DNA from: Schistocerca nitens
Taxonomy: Eukaryota > Arthropoda > Insecta > Orthoptera > Acrididae
Direction: 5' to 3'
DNA length: 64,000 nt
Assembly (NCBI RefSeq): GCF_023898315.1
Contig: NC_064614.1
Location: 1,049,730,432 to 1,049,794,431 of the forward strand
The translations under genes were made by a program, and so were the position numbers. The notes under the pieces are model-generated. The model was not told where the DNA came from and searched no databases. It was given only the letters and a program-made list of their open reading frames with translations. Positions 54,030 through 64,000 of this stretch are shown piece after piece (position 1 is the first letter of the stretch; each line of letters begins with the position of its first letter).

Positions 54030-55913
54030 CCTCAGCGGAGATCCATCTGAATCTGGGGCTGAGGAACTAACCAAGGAGGGGTGCTGGGAAGGGAACGTGG
54101 GAGAGAGGACAAAGAAGGAAGCGAAAAATCATGGCGAAGAGACGCTAGGCGGAGCCCAACCAGTAAACCCCCCTGAGGGCGAGAATCAGGTGGGTGATGT
54201 CCGTGGACTGGGAGCAGGATAGAATAGGAAGGATGAGTGGGAGAGGAATGGACAGTGATTGCATAAGAAACCAGAAGCTGGGACTGCCGAACAGACAGAG
54301 GGGGGATCCCAGCCTCAACCAGGAGACTATCAACAGAGCTAGTAGGGAAGGCACCAGTGGCCAAATGGATGCAATGATGGTGGACCAGATCCAGGAGGTG
54401 CAGTGTAGAAGGAGCAGCCAAACCATAAACTTGACAACCATAGTCCAAGTGAGACAGCACTAAAGCCCGATAAAGGCGGAGAAGAATGGAACAATCCACA
54501 CCCCAAGAGGTGTGGGTAAGGATGCAAAGGACACTGAGTTTACTGAAATATCCTATCTTCAGAAGTTTGATATGGGGCAGCCAAGTGAGCTTGTTGTCGA
54601 AAAGAAGACCAAGTAACGAAACTGTGGGAACATAGGTAATCGTTGTGCATCGAGATAGAGCTCCGGACCAGGGTGGACCATAGTACGGCGACAGAAGTGG
54701 ACAACCTGTGATTTGAAAGAAGAGAATTGAAATCCGTTTGAGAGGGTCCATGCAGAGGCACGCCATATAGCACCCTGGAGCTGCCGCTCTGGAGAGGCCA
54801 TCGAAGAGAAACTAACCCAAATGCAGAAATCATCCATATAAAGAGCAGGGGTGACCAAAGGACCGACGGAGGCCACAAACCATCTACAGCAATGAGGCAA
54901 AGAAGTACACTCAAGACGGAACCTGGTGGGATGCTATTCTCCTGGGTCCATGGAGAACTAAAAACCGTACCAACCCCAACCCTGAACGACCGATGAAACA
55001 AGAACTGGCGGATAAAAATAGGGAGAGGGCCACAAAGACCCCACTCACGAAGTGTAAGTAAGATATGATGGCGCCAAGCCGTGTCACAGGCCTTGGGAAG
55101 ATCGAAAAATGCTGTAACCAAATGGCAGCGCTGGGAAAAAGCCTGCTGAACAGCGGATTCCAAGCAAAGTAAATGATCGATCAGTGAACGACCGTCTCGG
55201 AAGCCACACTGATAAGGGGACAATAGATCCCGAGATTCGATGACCCAATTGAGCTGACGAGCTACCATCCATTCACGTAAATCGCAAACAGGCTAATTTG
55301 TCAGACTAATTGGCCGATAGCTTTCGACAAACAGGAGGTTCTTATGAGGCTTAAGGACGGGAACCACGATGCTATCCCTCCATTGAGAAGGGAAATCACC
55401 CTGGAGCCAAATACAGTTAAATACCCAGATAAGATGTTGCCATTGTGGAGCACTGAGATGTTGAAGCAGTTGGTTATGAATGGAGTCTGGACCAGAGGCT
55501 GTATCATGAGTAGAAGAAATTGCGGAAAGAAGTTCCCATTCAGTAAAAGGTTCGTTGTAAGATTCTGACTGACAAGGGATAAAACATAAGGTGGAAGCTT
55601 CGGCCTGCTGTTTCTGGTGAACGTAAGCAGCCAGGTAGGAGGCTGATGCTGTTGCAAAATGGGTTGCAAGATGTTCTGCGAGAATCAACGGGTCCGTGCA
55701 AAGGACATGCAGGAGGTGAAGGCCCGTGGGGGTAGACTGCCAATGGCAACCTTGGAGAGAGTGAATTGTAGCCCATGCCCTTGACATAGGGACAGTAGAA
55801 CCGAGGGAAGAAATAAAACATTCCCAACGCATCATTTGCTCCGTTTGATTAAGTAATTGGCTTTGGCGCGAAGGTGTTGAAAAGTCATAAGGCAGGCAAT
55901 GGATGGGTGCCAC
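54030..55913 (-). pseudogene. Reverse transcriptase of the I-like LINE
   Basis: Pieces in order: 55913-55293 (WELLSAISSTHDTASGPDSI, WRDSIVVPVLKPHKN, ESYRPISLTN), 55268-54540 (SPYQCGFRDGRSLIDHLLCL, VTAFFDLPKACDTAWRHHIL, NSIPPGSVLSVLL), 54900-54559 (TPALYMDDFCIWVS; YMDD at 54840-54829) and 54766-54032 (FRYL-like, thumb and linker, SHLDYGCQVYGLAAPSTLHL, VEAGIPPLSVRQSQLLVSYA). The catalytic YMDD is kept. The usual E-K-A-Y is P-K-A-C. Confidence 0.88.
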
Positions 55914-55949
55914 TTAAGGTGTTGCAAAACTCGACAGCGATCACGGATA

Positions 55950-56863
55950 GCAATGGCAATGACCATACTCTACCACGGGATCTGCTGGCGGCGAAATGGT
56001 CCAGAGGAGCGCGGGATAGCAAGGCTAGCAGCGCGAACAATTGTGTCAGACACGTCACATAGGACGTCATCCATTCAACCCGACAAAGAGGGAGAAAAAA
56101 CGACCTGTGCAGTACATAGAGCCCAATCGGCGCGTTGAAAAGACCAACGAGGTAACCTATCCATTGGGGAGCGGGAAGGGAGCGAGAGAATCAATGGGAA
56201 ATGGTCACTATCGCAAAGGTCGTCGTGTGGCGACCATTGTAGTGAAGGGAGGAGCGAGGGAGAAGAAAGAGAAAGATCAATGGCAGAAAAGGTACCATGA
56301 CTGGCACTGAAATGAGTAGGGGAGCCATCATTAAGAAGGCACAAGTTGTGGTTTGCAAGAAATTGGTCTATGAGAAAACCTCAACTGGATGGAAATGCAC
56401 TGCCCCACAAGGGATCATGAACATTAAAATCCCTAAGAAGGAGAAAGGGAGGAGGAAGTTGCTGAAGAAGGGCAGTTAAGGCAGCAGGTGTAAGAGTCCT
56501 GTCAGGAGGGAGATAAAGATTGCAAACTGGGACCCCAGAGTCCAGATGGACCCTAACAACAACCGCTTCCAATGTAGTTTGAAGAGAAATCCACATACTA
56601 GTAATGTCCATACAGACCAACGTATAAACTCCATCAGAGGCTCACAGGGGGCCAACTTGATTTCGACAGAAAGCATGGAACCCACAGAGTGTTGGTGAGT
56701 GATTATCAGTAAAATGAGATTCCTGCAGAACCACACAAGCTGCAGAGTAAAACGAAATAAGAGATGTCAACTCCGGAAGGTGATGGTAACATCCATTACA
56801 ATTCCATTGGATAGCCACAGAACGATGCTTCAAATTGAGGGTGAACAGGCTAAAGCCTGTCAT
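55950..56863 (-). pseudogene. Endonuclease of the I-like LINE
   Basis: Pieces: 56863-56642 (IQWNCNGCYHHLPELTSLIS, VVLQESHFTD), 56620-56381 (LEAVVVRVHLDS, CNLYLPPD, FLLLRDFNVHDPLWGS) and 56344-56075 (LNDGSPTHFSASHGTFSAID, DDLCDSDHFPLILSL). The QWN, QE, DFN and SDH landmarks of APE-type LINE endonucleases are present; G of GDFN is R. Frame breaks separate the pieces. Confidence 0.88.
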
Positions 56864-56999
56864 GCCACCGGGTCACCATCCGTCACAGATGAGGAGGGGG
56901 CGACATCCATGAACAGCAGGTCAGAGTCAGGTTGCGAAGGTGGGAATGGGACCTCTGGCGGCACCAGAGGCTCCTTGTACTGGCACTTATGTTTCTTCT

Positions 57000-58600
57000 T
57001 CGTTTCTGTTTGAGATTGAGGAGGGCTGTGCTGCAAAAAGGAGCCAGCTGCAGAAAGATCTATAACAGAAAGAGAGCGGGCGACCTGGAGCCCACAGACT
57101 CTGGTTCATGTGGTCACCATGTGGCAGCAGACCTTTGGCCTGGAAGGTGCCGGGAAGGGGGGGGGGTCATGGGAGGGGCGCCCTTGACCGGCAGACACCG
57201 AAGAAGTGGGACACTTCTCCAGCTGGGGAGTGGGAGCGGAGCCTGGGGGGGAGGGTGTGGGAACTGCAGGGGACAGGGGGAGGAGAGGGGTGTGGGACTA
57301 GGGTAAGGAAGGGGGAGGAAGGGGTGAAGATGTAACTAAACCATAGCTTGACATCATTGACAAAAGATGAAGACGTACGTATTTTGTATGAGCCTCAGTG
57401 TAGGTTAGACGATCAAGGGACTTATACTCAGTATCAGGGACTTATACTCCTGTATAAAGGGACTTCTGTATCTTCTTTTCCTTCTTATAAACTGGGCAAT
57501 CCAGTGAATATGGAGAATGATTGCCATGACAATTAACACACACACAGGAGGGGAACACAGGAACTCCCCTCATGGAGGGGACATCCACAGTCACCACAGA
57601 GAGGGGTCTGCAAACAATGGGAACTCATGTGTCCAAAACGCAGGCACTTAAAACATCTCATAGGTGGTGGGACGTACGCCTTCACGTCAAATTGATAAAC
57701 CATAATCTTGACCTTCTCAGGTAGGGTATCCCCTCCAAAGGCCAGGATAAAGGCACCAGTATTAATGCAATTGTCCTTTGGGCCCTTCTGTACACGCCGA
57801 ACAAAGTGAACACCCCGCCATCCTAGATTGTCCCTAAGTACCTCATCAGATTGAAGGATGAGGTCCCTGTGAAAAATTACACCTTGAACCATATTCACAG
57901 ATTGGTGGGGGGTAATGGGCACAGGAATTGTGCCAAGATGGTCACAGGCATGAAGGGCCGCAGACTGGGCAGCTGAAGCTGTTTTGCCGGCCGAAGTGGC
58001 CATGCGGTTAAAGGCGCTGCAGTCTGGAGCCGCAAGACCGCTACGGTCGCAGGTTCGAATCCTGCCTCGGGCATGGATGTTTGTGATGTCCTTAGGTTAG
58101 TTAGGTTTAACTAGTTCTAAGTTCTAGGGGACTAATGACCTCAGCAGTTGAGTCCCTTAGTGCTCAGAGCCATTTGAACCATTTTGAAGCAGTTTTGATC
58201 AACAACTAACTCGGCCGCATCTTGCTCAGAAAGTCCACTTCGCCAAACTTGTCCTCAATGTGTTCCACAAAAAATAAAGGTTTGGTATTGATGAAAGTAT
58301 CCCATCAGTCCTGGTGTAAACCAGATAGCGGGGAAACGGTCTTGCCCTAGCCGACGAGCCTGACCCTTCTCCCAGGGGGATAGCCATGGGAGGGAAGGCC
58401 GAAGGGACAGAATAAGCAGCATGAAAAGAATCCTTGTCATTCAAAGAGGCAGCTGTAGAAGAATGGCCAGGGTTCTGGACCCATATGCGTTTCATTTGCA
58501 TAGTGTCGTCCCTGATACCACCCACTCCAATCAGGGGGTCTCCTCACAGGCGCCACCCAGCCACAGCAAAGGCCATCTGGCATGGCGGCCATTGCCAGGA
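57000..58600 (-). pseudogene. ORF1 (gag-like) of the I-like LINE, interrupted by a SINE
   Basis: The N-terminal part 58525-58226 has SAFPPMAIPLGEGSGSSARA, RPFPRYLVYTRTDG and IPNLYFLWNTLRTSLAKW. After the SINE (57987-58184) the protein resumes as KTASAAQSAALHACDHLGTI (58003 onward) and continues to KVKIMVYQFDVKAYVPPPMR and a zinc knuckle CFKCLRFGHMSSHC (C-x2-C-x4-H-x4-C), followed by further Cys pairs. Low-complexity sequence fills 57.5-57.0 kb. ORF1 would coat element RNA. Confidence 0.85.
57974..58197 (+). mobile_element. Full-length tRNA-derived SINE inside LINE ORF1, 13-bp TSD
   Basis: The body at 57987-58184 has A box TGGCCATGCGGTTAAAGGCG, B box GGTTCGAATCC, then GGGCATGGATGTTTGTGATG, TCTAGGGGACTAATGACC and GCTCAGAGCCATTTGAACC. 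It is flanked by TGAAGCTGTTTTG (57974-57986) and TGAAGCAGTTTTG (58185-58197), one mismatch. The flanking bases are the LINE codons for K-T-A-S, so removing the SINE plus one repeat restores the LINE reading. Confidence 0.95.
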
Positions 58601-59460
58601 GTTCTGATGCTCCAGGATGACAAACAACCACTCCTAGGCTTACACGAGGACGTCACAGCTCAGGTATCAGAAGTGTGATCCCTGTGTGTTCAGGGGGCTC
58701 AACCAAAAGGGTACATAGCGACCCCACCACATGGGCTGGCTACCGTGCTGGCTATGGACCCTAGCATCGGACAATGACGTGAAGGAAAAGATGGAAGGAA
58801 AGAGGAGGGCACACGCCGAAGACACTAGGTAAGGTACTATTCCGCAAATGGCTCACACTATGGAATAGAAATTTAGTAATTGAGGTCAAAGCCCATAGGG
58901 GGACCAGAGAATGCCAAAAGGATGAGGTAATTACGCAACAAAACCAAATCGCAAAGCCAACATAACCAGGAAGATAGTGGGGGCCATCATAAACAAGGAC
59001 ACCAAGAGAGTGAGAGGTTAGGGTGGAGGGGAAGGAGCAAGGACAGGAAAGGAGGCAATGGGAAAGGAAATGCAGCCCAGGAAAGAAGGAAGGCTGCAAT
59101 AGCTCAGGGCCCCCTGCTCGCCATGCACGTACTCATGAAAGGACCGCGAGCCCACTGGGGAGTAGATGTCATCGTGCCGACGAGAAACAAACTACATTTA
59201 GGGCTGGAAGTGGTCCCTAAGGATAGATGGATACGTTTGGTGATCCATTGTGCCTTCCAGAACGACTAGTTCACCCAATGGAGGCCCATAAGCAGCAACG
59301 CTCGTTGAACAGACGTTGAGGAGACACTGTAGGTAGCCCATTGGTTCATCTGTGCGGTCAGTTGCTCAACAGTTGCACATCTACTCGCCCTTAACACACT
59401 TACACAGTTGTTATTAACCCTCGTCATCTATGGTCTTTAGTGCACCATAGGTGCCTCGGC

Positions 59461-60383
59461 GGTAGTTTTGGATAGCGCCAGTTTGCCATGCACGTTATAC
59501 TTTAATCACGGTGGCATATGAACACTTTATAAACTTAGCCCTTTCCGAAATTCTTTTACCCTTGCCCGAGAGCTAGTGATGATGACCTTTTGTATGTCAG
59601 ATAAATCGCTGTATCCGCATTATGACAACGACCACGCTGTTTTCAGCGTCCCCCGGACATGCTATGTATACCCTCCACTGCTAGTGCTGCCACTTGCCAT
59701 CTGTGAGTAGTTGCTGCTTCATTTCAGACTCACTGTCTCTTTCCGGTCATATGTTGCACTGAACTCTTCTGTGACGTTTTCTGTCAGAAATAACCCTGTA
59801 TATATCCTGCATTAGGCTTCATAAGAACGTAAACGTTGTTAACTGTAAACAAGAGAGTGTACCATTCAGTGTCTGTCTCAGTACCACAAGCAAGGCAGAA
59901 CAGTCAACAAAGAAAACACACAAGGACTTAGTTCACAGCGAGACCTAGTAATCAGAATTTTCGCGAGCGTGCACAGGTATCGGACAAAGTAGAGTGGCCG
60001 ATCGTAGCAGGAGCGTTGTTGGGCTATCGGGTGTTGTGTGTGCCGCGTAACGTGACGAATGAGTCACGGTGCTTTGCTTGCGATACTCTATTGTGTTAGT
60101 TTCCATTATCTCCATCACAAAGCTTTCCGTATCGCCTTCAGGCCACGACACTAAATCCCTTCGCCGGAAGGCGGTACATATGATCAAAGAGGTTTGTGTC
60201 GGCTCTTTCAGGTGGAATGACAATAATGACGTAAGATTTCGCGTGGCCAGTAGCATGGCTATGTGCGCCCTTCCTGGGTGTATAAATACATGTATCTAGT
60301 GATGTAAACAGTGGCTGTTCTGACTAGCGAAATTGTTGAGACGATTCCGCTGGAACAAATATCAGCTCTTTTATCTTATGTCA
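59461..60383. other. No gene recognised
   Basis: Moderate GC with no recognisable frame. The 5' boundary of the I-like LINE lies somewhere between 59.25 and 59.48 kb. Confidence 0.35.
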
Positions 60384-60622
60384 GAGGAGGGAGAAGGAGG
60401 AGAAGATTAACGTTCCACCGAATACGAGATCATTAGAGACGGAGCACAAGCTCGGATTAGGGAAGGATGGGGATGCATAGCGACCGTGTCCTTTTGAAGG
60501 AGCTATATAGGAAAATCACGGAAAACCTAAATTAGGATGGCCAGACGCGGGTTTGAACCGTCGTCCTCTCGAATGCGAATCCATTGTGCTAACCACTGCA
60601 ACCACTGCGCTACCGCGTTCGG
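60384..60622 (-). mobile_element. tRNA-derived SINE, antisense, complete
   Basis: The reverse complement of the 63.27-kb family. The GGAGGAGAAGATTAACGTT tail is at the left, TAGAGACGGAGCACAAGCT and GAAAATCACGGAAAACCTAA lie internally, and the tRNA-like head (GGGTTTGAACCG B-box side, GCGAATCCATTGTGCTAACC A-box side) is at the right. A short internal duplication (AACCACTGC twice, about 60591-60608) lies in the A-box region. No convincing TSD. Confidence 0.88.
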
Positions 60623-61079
60623 TTTTTCCTGCAGAGATCGTCACTTATTTTTAATGTAACACATTTTGCACAGCATGCTTCAAACAATCTTGGAAATCGC
60701 CTAACAAGAAAAGTCTCGAGAAAAAAAGAAGGTAACGAACCTCTTCGCACTTCAGTCTGTCTTCTTGACTTTATCGTAGAGATCTGACTCTCTGCATACT
60801 CTAGTTCGAATGCACAAGGGGGAAAAGACGCAAACTACTCATGAGAAATGCAGGACTTTTTTTTTGCGGTCTGACGTGAAACTAGAAAATTGTTAGATGT
60901 GCCGACACATTGAAGTGTAGGCGATTCGTGTATGACTCACGTTTAGGAGTCTCGTGGAATGCTATCGAGTGCTGCCGGCTCTTGAAGCTTTCTGACTGGT
61001 CTCACCCTCTCTTCGGGGAAATGTAGCGCAAGTGCATCATAGCTTTTTAGGGCAGCGCACAAGAACTGCGCATCAGGCG
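60623..61079. other. No feature recognised
   Basis: No gene or repeat recognised. Confidence 0.4.
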
Positions 61080-61400
61080 GAACAGGCGCGCTGGAGTGGA
61101 GTGGGCGGAGATCCTTCCAGTTCTTTATGGCAGCGCCCGGGTGGGGCAGTGAAGACGCCGCGGCCGTCGAGGCTGAGTGCAGCAGATTGATGGCGTCCAC
61201 CCGGACCACAAGAAAACCGGCTGCCGCGCGCCTCGCCGTAATTCAAGGTGGCAAAGGGGAGGGCGAGAGAGGGGGGAGAGCGCGGCGGACAAACGACGTC
61301 CACGTGTTCTGCGCTTGTCGCTGCTAGTCCCGCGGCAGAGTCGACAAACAGCCCCGGCTCTTCCATTATCCAATTCTGGCCGCGGCCGTGCAATGTCTCT
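61080..61400. promoter_or_regulatory. GC- and CpG-rich island, possible promoter
   Basis: About 320 bp that is clearly GC-rich and CpG-dense (GCAGCGCCCGGGTGGGGCAG, GACGCCGCGGCCGTCGAGG, GCTGCCGCGCGCCTCGCCG) within otherwise AT-rich DNA. Long frames exist on both strands (61073-61420 minus, 61127-61629 plus), as expected in GC-rich non-coding sequence, with no recognisable domain. It could be a gene 5' region or a GC-rich repeat. Confidence 0.35.
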
Positions 61401-61727
61401 TGTCTTCTGTGTTCTCGCACGAATTTTACTGGGGTTTGAAAAGGCTTTGCGGCAGTTTTGCCACTACCACGTGTATCTGCTTGGAAGTCTTTTATTTTTT
61501 GTTGTGAATCATAACTTTTACAGTGATGTATTCAACATCACCTTTTCATTTCTGTATCTAAGTAACGACCAATTCACAATGGGTATAAGGCCCAAGCGAC
61601 TAAAGTGGTACCTTGAGGCGCCAAACTGAGAGGGGCGCCACGATAAGGTTTCTGTACTGTACAATTATCTGCCATGCAGTTATGTTAAGGATCGTGCAGG
61701 TCTGCAAAGATCTCCAAAGAGTTACTA
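61401..61727. other. No feature recognised
   Basis: The tail of a plus-strand frame that starts in the GC island, with no recognisable protein. Confidence 0.35.
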
Positions 61728-61948
61728 CGGGGGCGTGCTGAAAAGTAATGTCTCCAAATGCTTACGTAAAAACTCTTAAAATTTTTTTTAGTAAAACAAT
61801 ATTATCAACATTCTGCATCTTGATTCTTCGTGTCTATACATTGATTTCTCAACATAGTCATCCACGTGACGAACACATTTCTCCCAATAAGAGACCAGTT
61901 TATTGATACCGTCATTGTAGAATGTTTGACTTCGTTGATGGAGCTTTT

Positions 61949-62768
61949 AATGGTTCTTTAATTACGTGACCATTACGGCACTCCAACCCCAGTTTTCGAT
62001 ACCAGTAATATCGTACTACTTTTCTGCGAAGTAACAGACATATTTTTGTGAAAATATTCACATTTGGTTTTATTGATGTACAGGTACTTCGATGTATCGA
62101 TATATTACACTGATATGGTTCAAGTGTGTATTCATTTCTGTGAGACTGTCATAATCTTCGACTAACTTGTAACCGTTTTGGCGCGAATGCGCACAGAGCA
62201 GTCTTTGTTTCACTTAGCAGAAGTTAAGTTGTTATTTCGCTTTGTAAAAGAACAGTCAAGTCTTGTGATTGGTTAAAGTGGAAATTAAATATATGAAGAT
62301 TGATCCAAAACTGTTTTCTTGATGACGTGACAATTAAGAAGAAGTATATGTGAATTTACAAGAAGTTTAATAAAAATGTGGATCGTAAACACCAAGTCAA
62401 AAATTATTTCTACCATACCATTGTTCTGATTTGGGATTGTTTGATCATTAAGAATTTCCTGAAAAACGCATTTGTTAGTTCTTCAAATATTGCTAAAATA
62501 CTGATCTGGACCTTCTAGCAGTCAAAGTGTAATCACCCTAGAATCAACAACATGAGCCACAACAACTTCGACGAAATCTACGTGGGAATTCATTCAAGAT
62601 AACTGCCAAAATTAATGACTTTTTTACAGTGACTTCATTATTTCCATTCTGACGATACCATCCAGTCAATAACTTTGTTGTTGCCCAATAAAGCGAACAT
62701 ATGCTGCGTGAGCTACATTATGAATCTGATTTCTAACCTACTTTGCAAGTGGTGGTATTGTTAGAAGC
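61949..62768. mobile_element. About 820-bp insertion of unknown type in the mariner derivative
   Basis: It separates the codons for the mariner C-terminus (FYNDGINKL...) from the preceding catalytic part. No frame, SINE boxes or long inverted repeat were recognised in it. It starts TTTTAATGGTTCTTTAATTA and ends GGTGGTATTGTTAGAAG. No reliable TSD. Confidence 0.6.
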
Positions 62769-63255
62769 TACAACCTCAGCTCTGCTTACATCGCTTCATC
62801 ATTATCTAAGTGAAGTGCTCGAGGGTGTTCTCTAAGTTTTGGCAATAGATAAAAATTGGATGGTGTCAAGTCGGGACTGTTTGGGGGATGATCGATGACA
62901 GTGAACCCAAGGCATCGGATAGTTGCAGATGTCGCAGCGCTCATGTGGGGTCTGGCATTGTCATGCTGAAGGAGACGATGTTCCTATTGTGGACGAACAC
63001 TTCGAACTCGAAACTCGATTACAGAATCCTGTTTCTCACGCATCGACACAGTTACGTTGCCACAGCCACGTTACACGTTACAATTCGGAGCCCTGTAGCG
63101 GCAGAGGTTTGCAAATACGTAGACATAAAGAATAAAGACGTAGAATCTTAACACTTCAGAGACCATACATAATTATAGAAACAGACAAAACAGGGCACTA
63201 CCAGCCAAGAGGCGGGTTGCGAGACTGGCGGACATTGTTGTCATATGAAATGAGA

Positions 63256-63525
63256 CCAGTCTGAAACAGTGCGAGGTGGCGCAGTGGTTAGCACACTGGA
63301 CTCGCATTCGGGAGGATGACGGTTCAAACCCGTCTCCGGCGATCCTGATTTAGGTTTTCCGTGATTTCCCTGAATCGTTTCAGGCAAATGCCGGGATGGT
63401 TCCTTTGGAAGGGCGCGGCCGACTTCCTTCCCAATCGTTCCCTAATCCGAACTTGTGCTCCGTCTCTAATGACCTCGTTGTCAACGCGACGTTAAACACT
63501 AATCTCCTCCTCCTCCAGTTTCAAA
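63256..63525 (+). mobile_element. Full-length tRNA-derived SINE with decayed TSD
   Basis: The body at 63267-63514 has A box TGGCGCAGTGGTTAGCACAC, B box GGTTCAAACCC, then TTTCCGTGATTTCCCTGAAT, GGCAAATGCCGGGATGG, TCTCTAATGACCTCGTTGTC, ending ACTAATCTCCTCCTCCT. The flanks CCAGTCTGAAA (63256-63266) and CCAGTTTCAAA (63515-63525) match at 9 of 11. It is the best-preserved member of the family also seen at 2.7, 47.0 and 60.4 kb, and it sits inside the mariner derivative. Confidence 0.9.
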
Positions 63526-63720
63526 GCGACTGGTGGCTCGCGCTTCGATAAAATCGCAGCCCGACCTCTAATCGGCCGCGGTCTTTGTAACACAGTCGCG
63601 GTCCGAGCTGTGTTCGGGCTTGGTCTTCAAAGTGTTAATAACGTTTGTTTTATTTAAAAAGCTTTAGGAGTTTTCACACAAAACTTTACGAGGCTTTACT
63701 TTTCAGCACGCCCTCTCATA

Positions 63721-64000
63721 GAGCTACAGAGTACCACAGATTTAGTTGATAGTACTGGTAGCTTTGAAGAAGACGAGATTAGAAGAGGACTTTACTAGTA
63801 TGATTGTGGTATCGATAGCTACGATGCCACGGCGTAGGTGCAAGTTCGTAGGTTGGCACTACACCGACACTGACGACAGCGCCCTCTAGCCGGCGCTGTG
63901 CAGCTCTACGAGCGCCGCTGAAGATTCAGCCTATTTGATTCCGAGGAGACGACCTAGCAACATTGTTTCTACTTCATAGGGTGCCATTACAGACTTTGTT
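63721..64000. other. No gene recognised; possible dispersed repeat
   Basis: The 63.83-63.95 kb part is GC-richer (CGACAGCGCCCTCTAGCCGG) and resembles a repeat I recall from locust LTR-type sequences, but it runs off the window and cannot be supported. Confidence 0.3.

Larger units (their letters stand above)
53000..59460 (-). mobile_element. I-like LINE, near full length, antisense, disrupted
   Basis: Read on the minus strand: GC-rich 5' UTR (about 59460-58680), ORF1 (58600-57000, split by a SINE), endonuclease (56863-55950), RT (55913-54030), RNase H (54007-53487) and a terminal Cys/His segment (PLCGCGLF...HILVECP, about 53320-53260), as in I-clade elements. Coding pieces are open for 60-244 residues each and are separated by stops and frame changes. 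Its protein style (QWNCNG, LLRDFN, YMDD, YTDASKS) identifies an autonomous-type non-LTR element with endonuclease, RT and RNase H. At over 6 kb it is the longest single element in the window. The exact ends were not determined. Confidence 0.9.
61728..63718 (-). mobile_element. Mariner derivative with internal deletion and two later insertions
   Basis: Inverted ends GGGCGTGCTGAAAAGTAA (left, about 61731; right, minus strand from about 63713) extend about 95 bp with moderate identity and are flanked by TA (61726-61727; 63719-63720). The minus-strand transposase reads SMREKQDSVIEF (N-terminus, about 63045), joined after a short stretch to LLQHDNARPHMSAATSATIR (about 62970) and VIDHPPNSPDLTPSNFYLLP. 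After an interruption at 61949-62768 comes FYNDGINKLVSYWEKCVRHV (about 61920). The DNA-binding domain and first catalytic Asp are deleted, and the third Asp (PSD) is Asn. A SINE occupies 63267-63514. Net of insertions, the element is about 0.9 kb. Confidence 0.88.

Noticed and set aside
61127-61629. 150-residue plus-strand frame as a gene
   Set aside because: Its first half is GC-island sequence open on both strands and the second half has no recognisable protein.
1-64000. CRISPR arrays, bacterial operons, phage or plasmid functions, organellar genes
   Set aside because: Nothing of this kind is visible; direct repeats are microsatellites, TSDs or old transposon copies, and the splice signals and LINE/SINE content are eukaryotic.

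Overview
The window looks like nuclear DNA from a large, repeat-rich insect genome. The two tRNA-derived SINE families, the CR1-like, RTE-like and I-like LINEs and the Tc1/mariner relics resemble those I recall from grasshoppers and locusts (Schistocerca-like Orthoptera). That assignment is recognition from memory, not a search result. There is no bacterial or organellar content: no operons, rRNA genes or CRISPR arrays. Almost every open frame is either chance or part of a decayed mobile element.

The only host gene I can name is the last coding exon of Srp14 (signal recognition particle 14 kDa subunit) at 31280-31396 on the + strand. It has a clear splice acceptor and a stop codon. The other exons must lie outside the window or be too short for me to recognise. 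A second, unnamed candidate transcription unit (48.67-50.13 kb, + strand) has exon-like splice sites and a strong AATAAA signal but no recognisable protein.

Layout. 1-2.1 kb: unremarkable, with a SINE tail and simple repeats. 2.1-6.8 kb: both edges of an uncharacterised DNA transposon with inverted end motifs and a decayed protein gene. It now holds a truncated SINE and a Ty3/gypsy gag-pol corpse. 6.8-15 kb and 24.2-25.65 kb: dispersed copies of an old repeat with a palindromic core. Two blocks 17 kb apart are paralogous over more than 1 kb, and one of them carries a TA-flanked transposon whose empty site survives in the other. 9.6-18 kb: CR1-type LINE pieces, including one 2.1-kb copy. 20.3 kb: a 199-bp MITE. 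21.65-23.64 kb: a 5'-truncated RTE LINE with a target-site duplication (TSD). 25.7-29.0 kb: an antisense CR1-type LINE with an esterase-like ORF1 whose stop overlaps the ORF2 start. 31.3 kb: Srp14. 32.8-34.9 kb: a Mutator-like transposase relic fused to half a Tc1-like transposase. 35.2-40.5 kb: an antisense RNase H-bearing LINE interrupted by a Tc1-like element with an intact but chimeric transposase ORF. 41-52.4 kb: three mariner-like relics, two SINEs and the unnamed candidate gene. 53-59.4 kb: a long antisense I-like LINE with a SINE in ORF1. 60-64 kb: a SINE, a GC-rich island and an internally deleted mariner carrying two later insertions.

The relics do not form a pathway. What the window preserves is an insertion chronology, readable from TSDs, empty sites and nesting.
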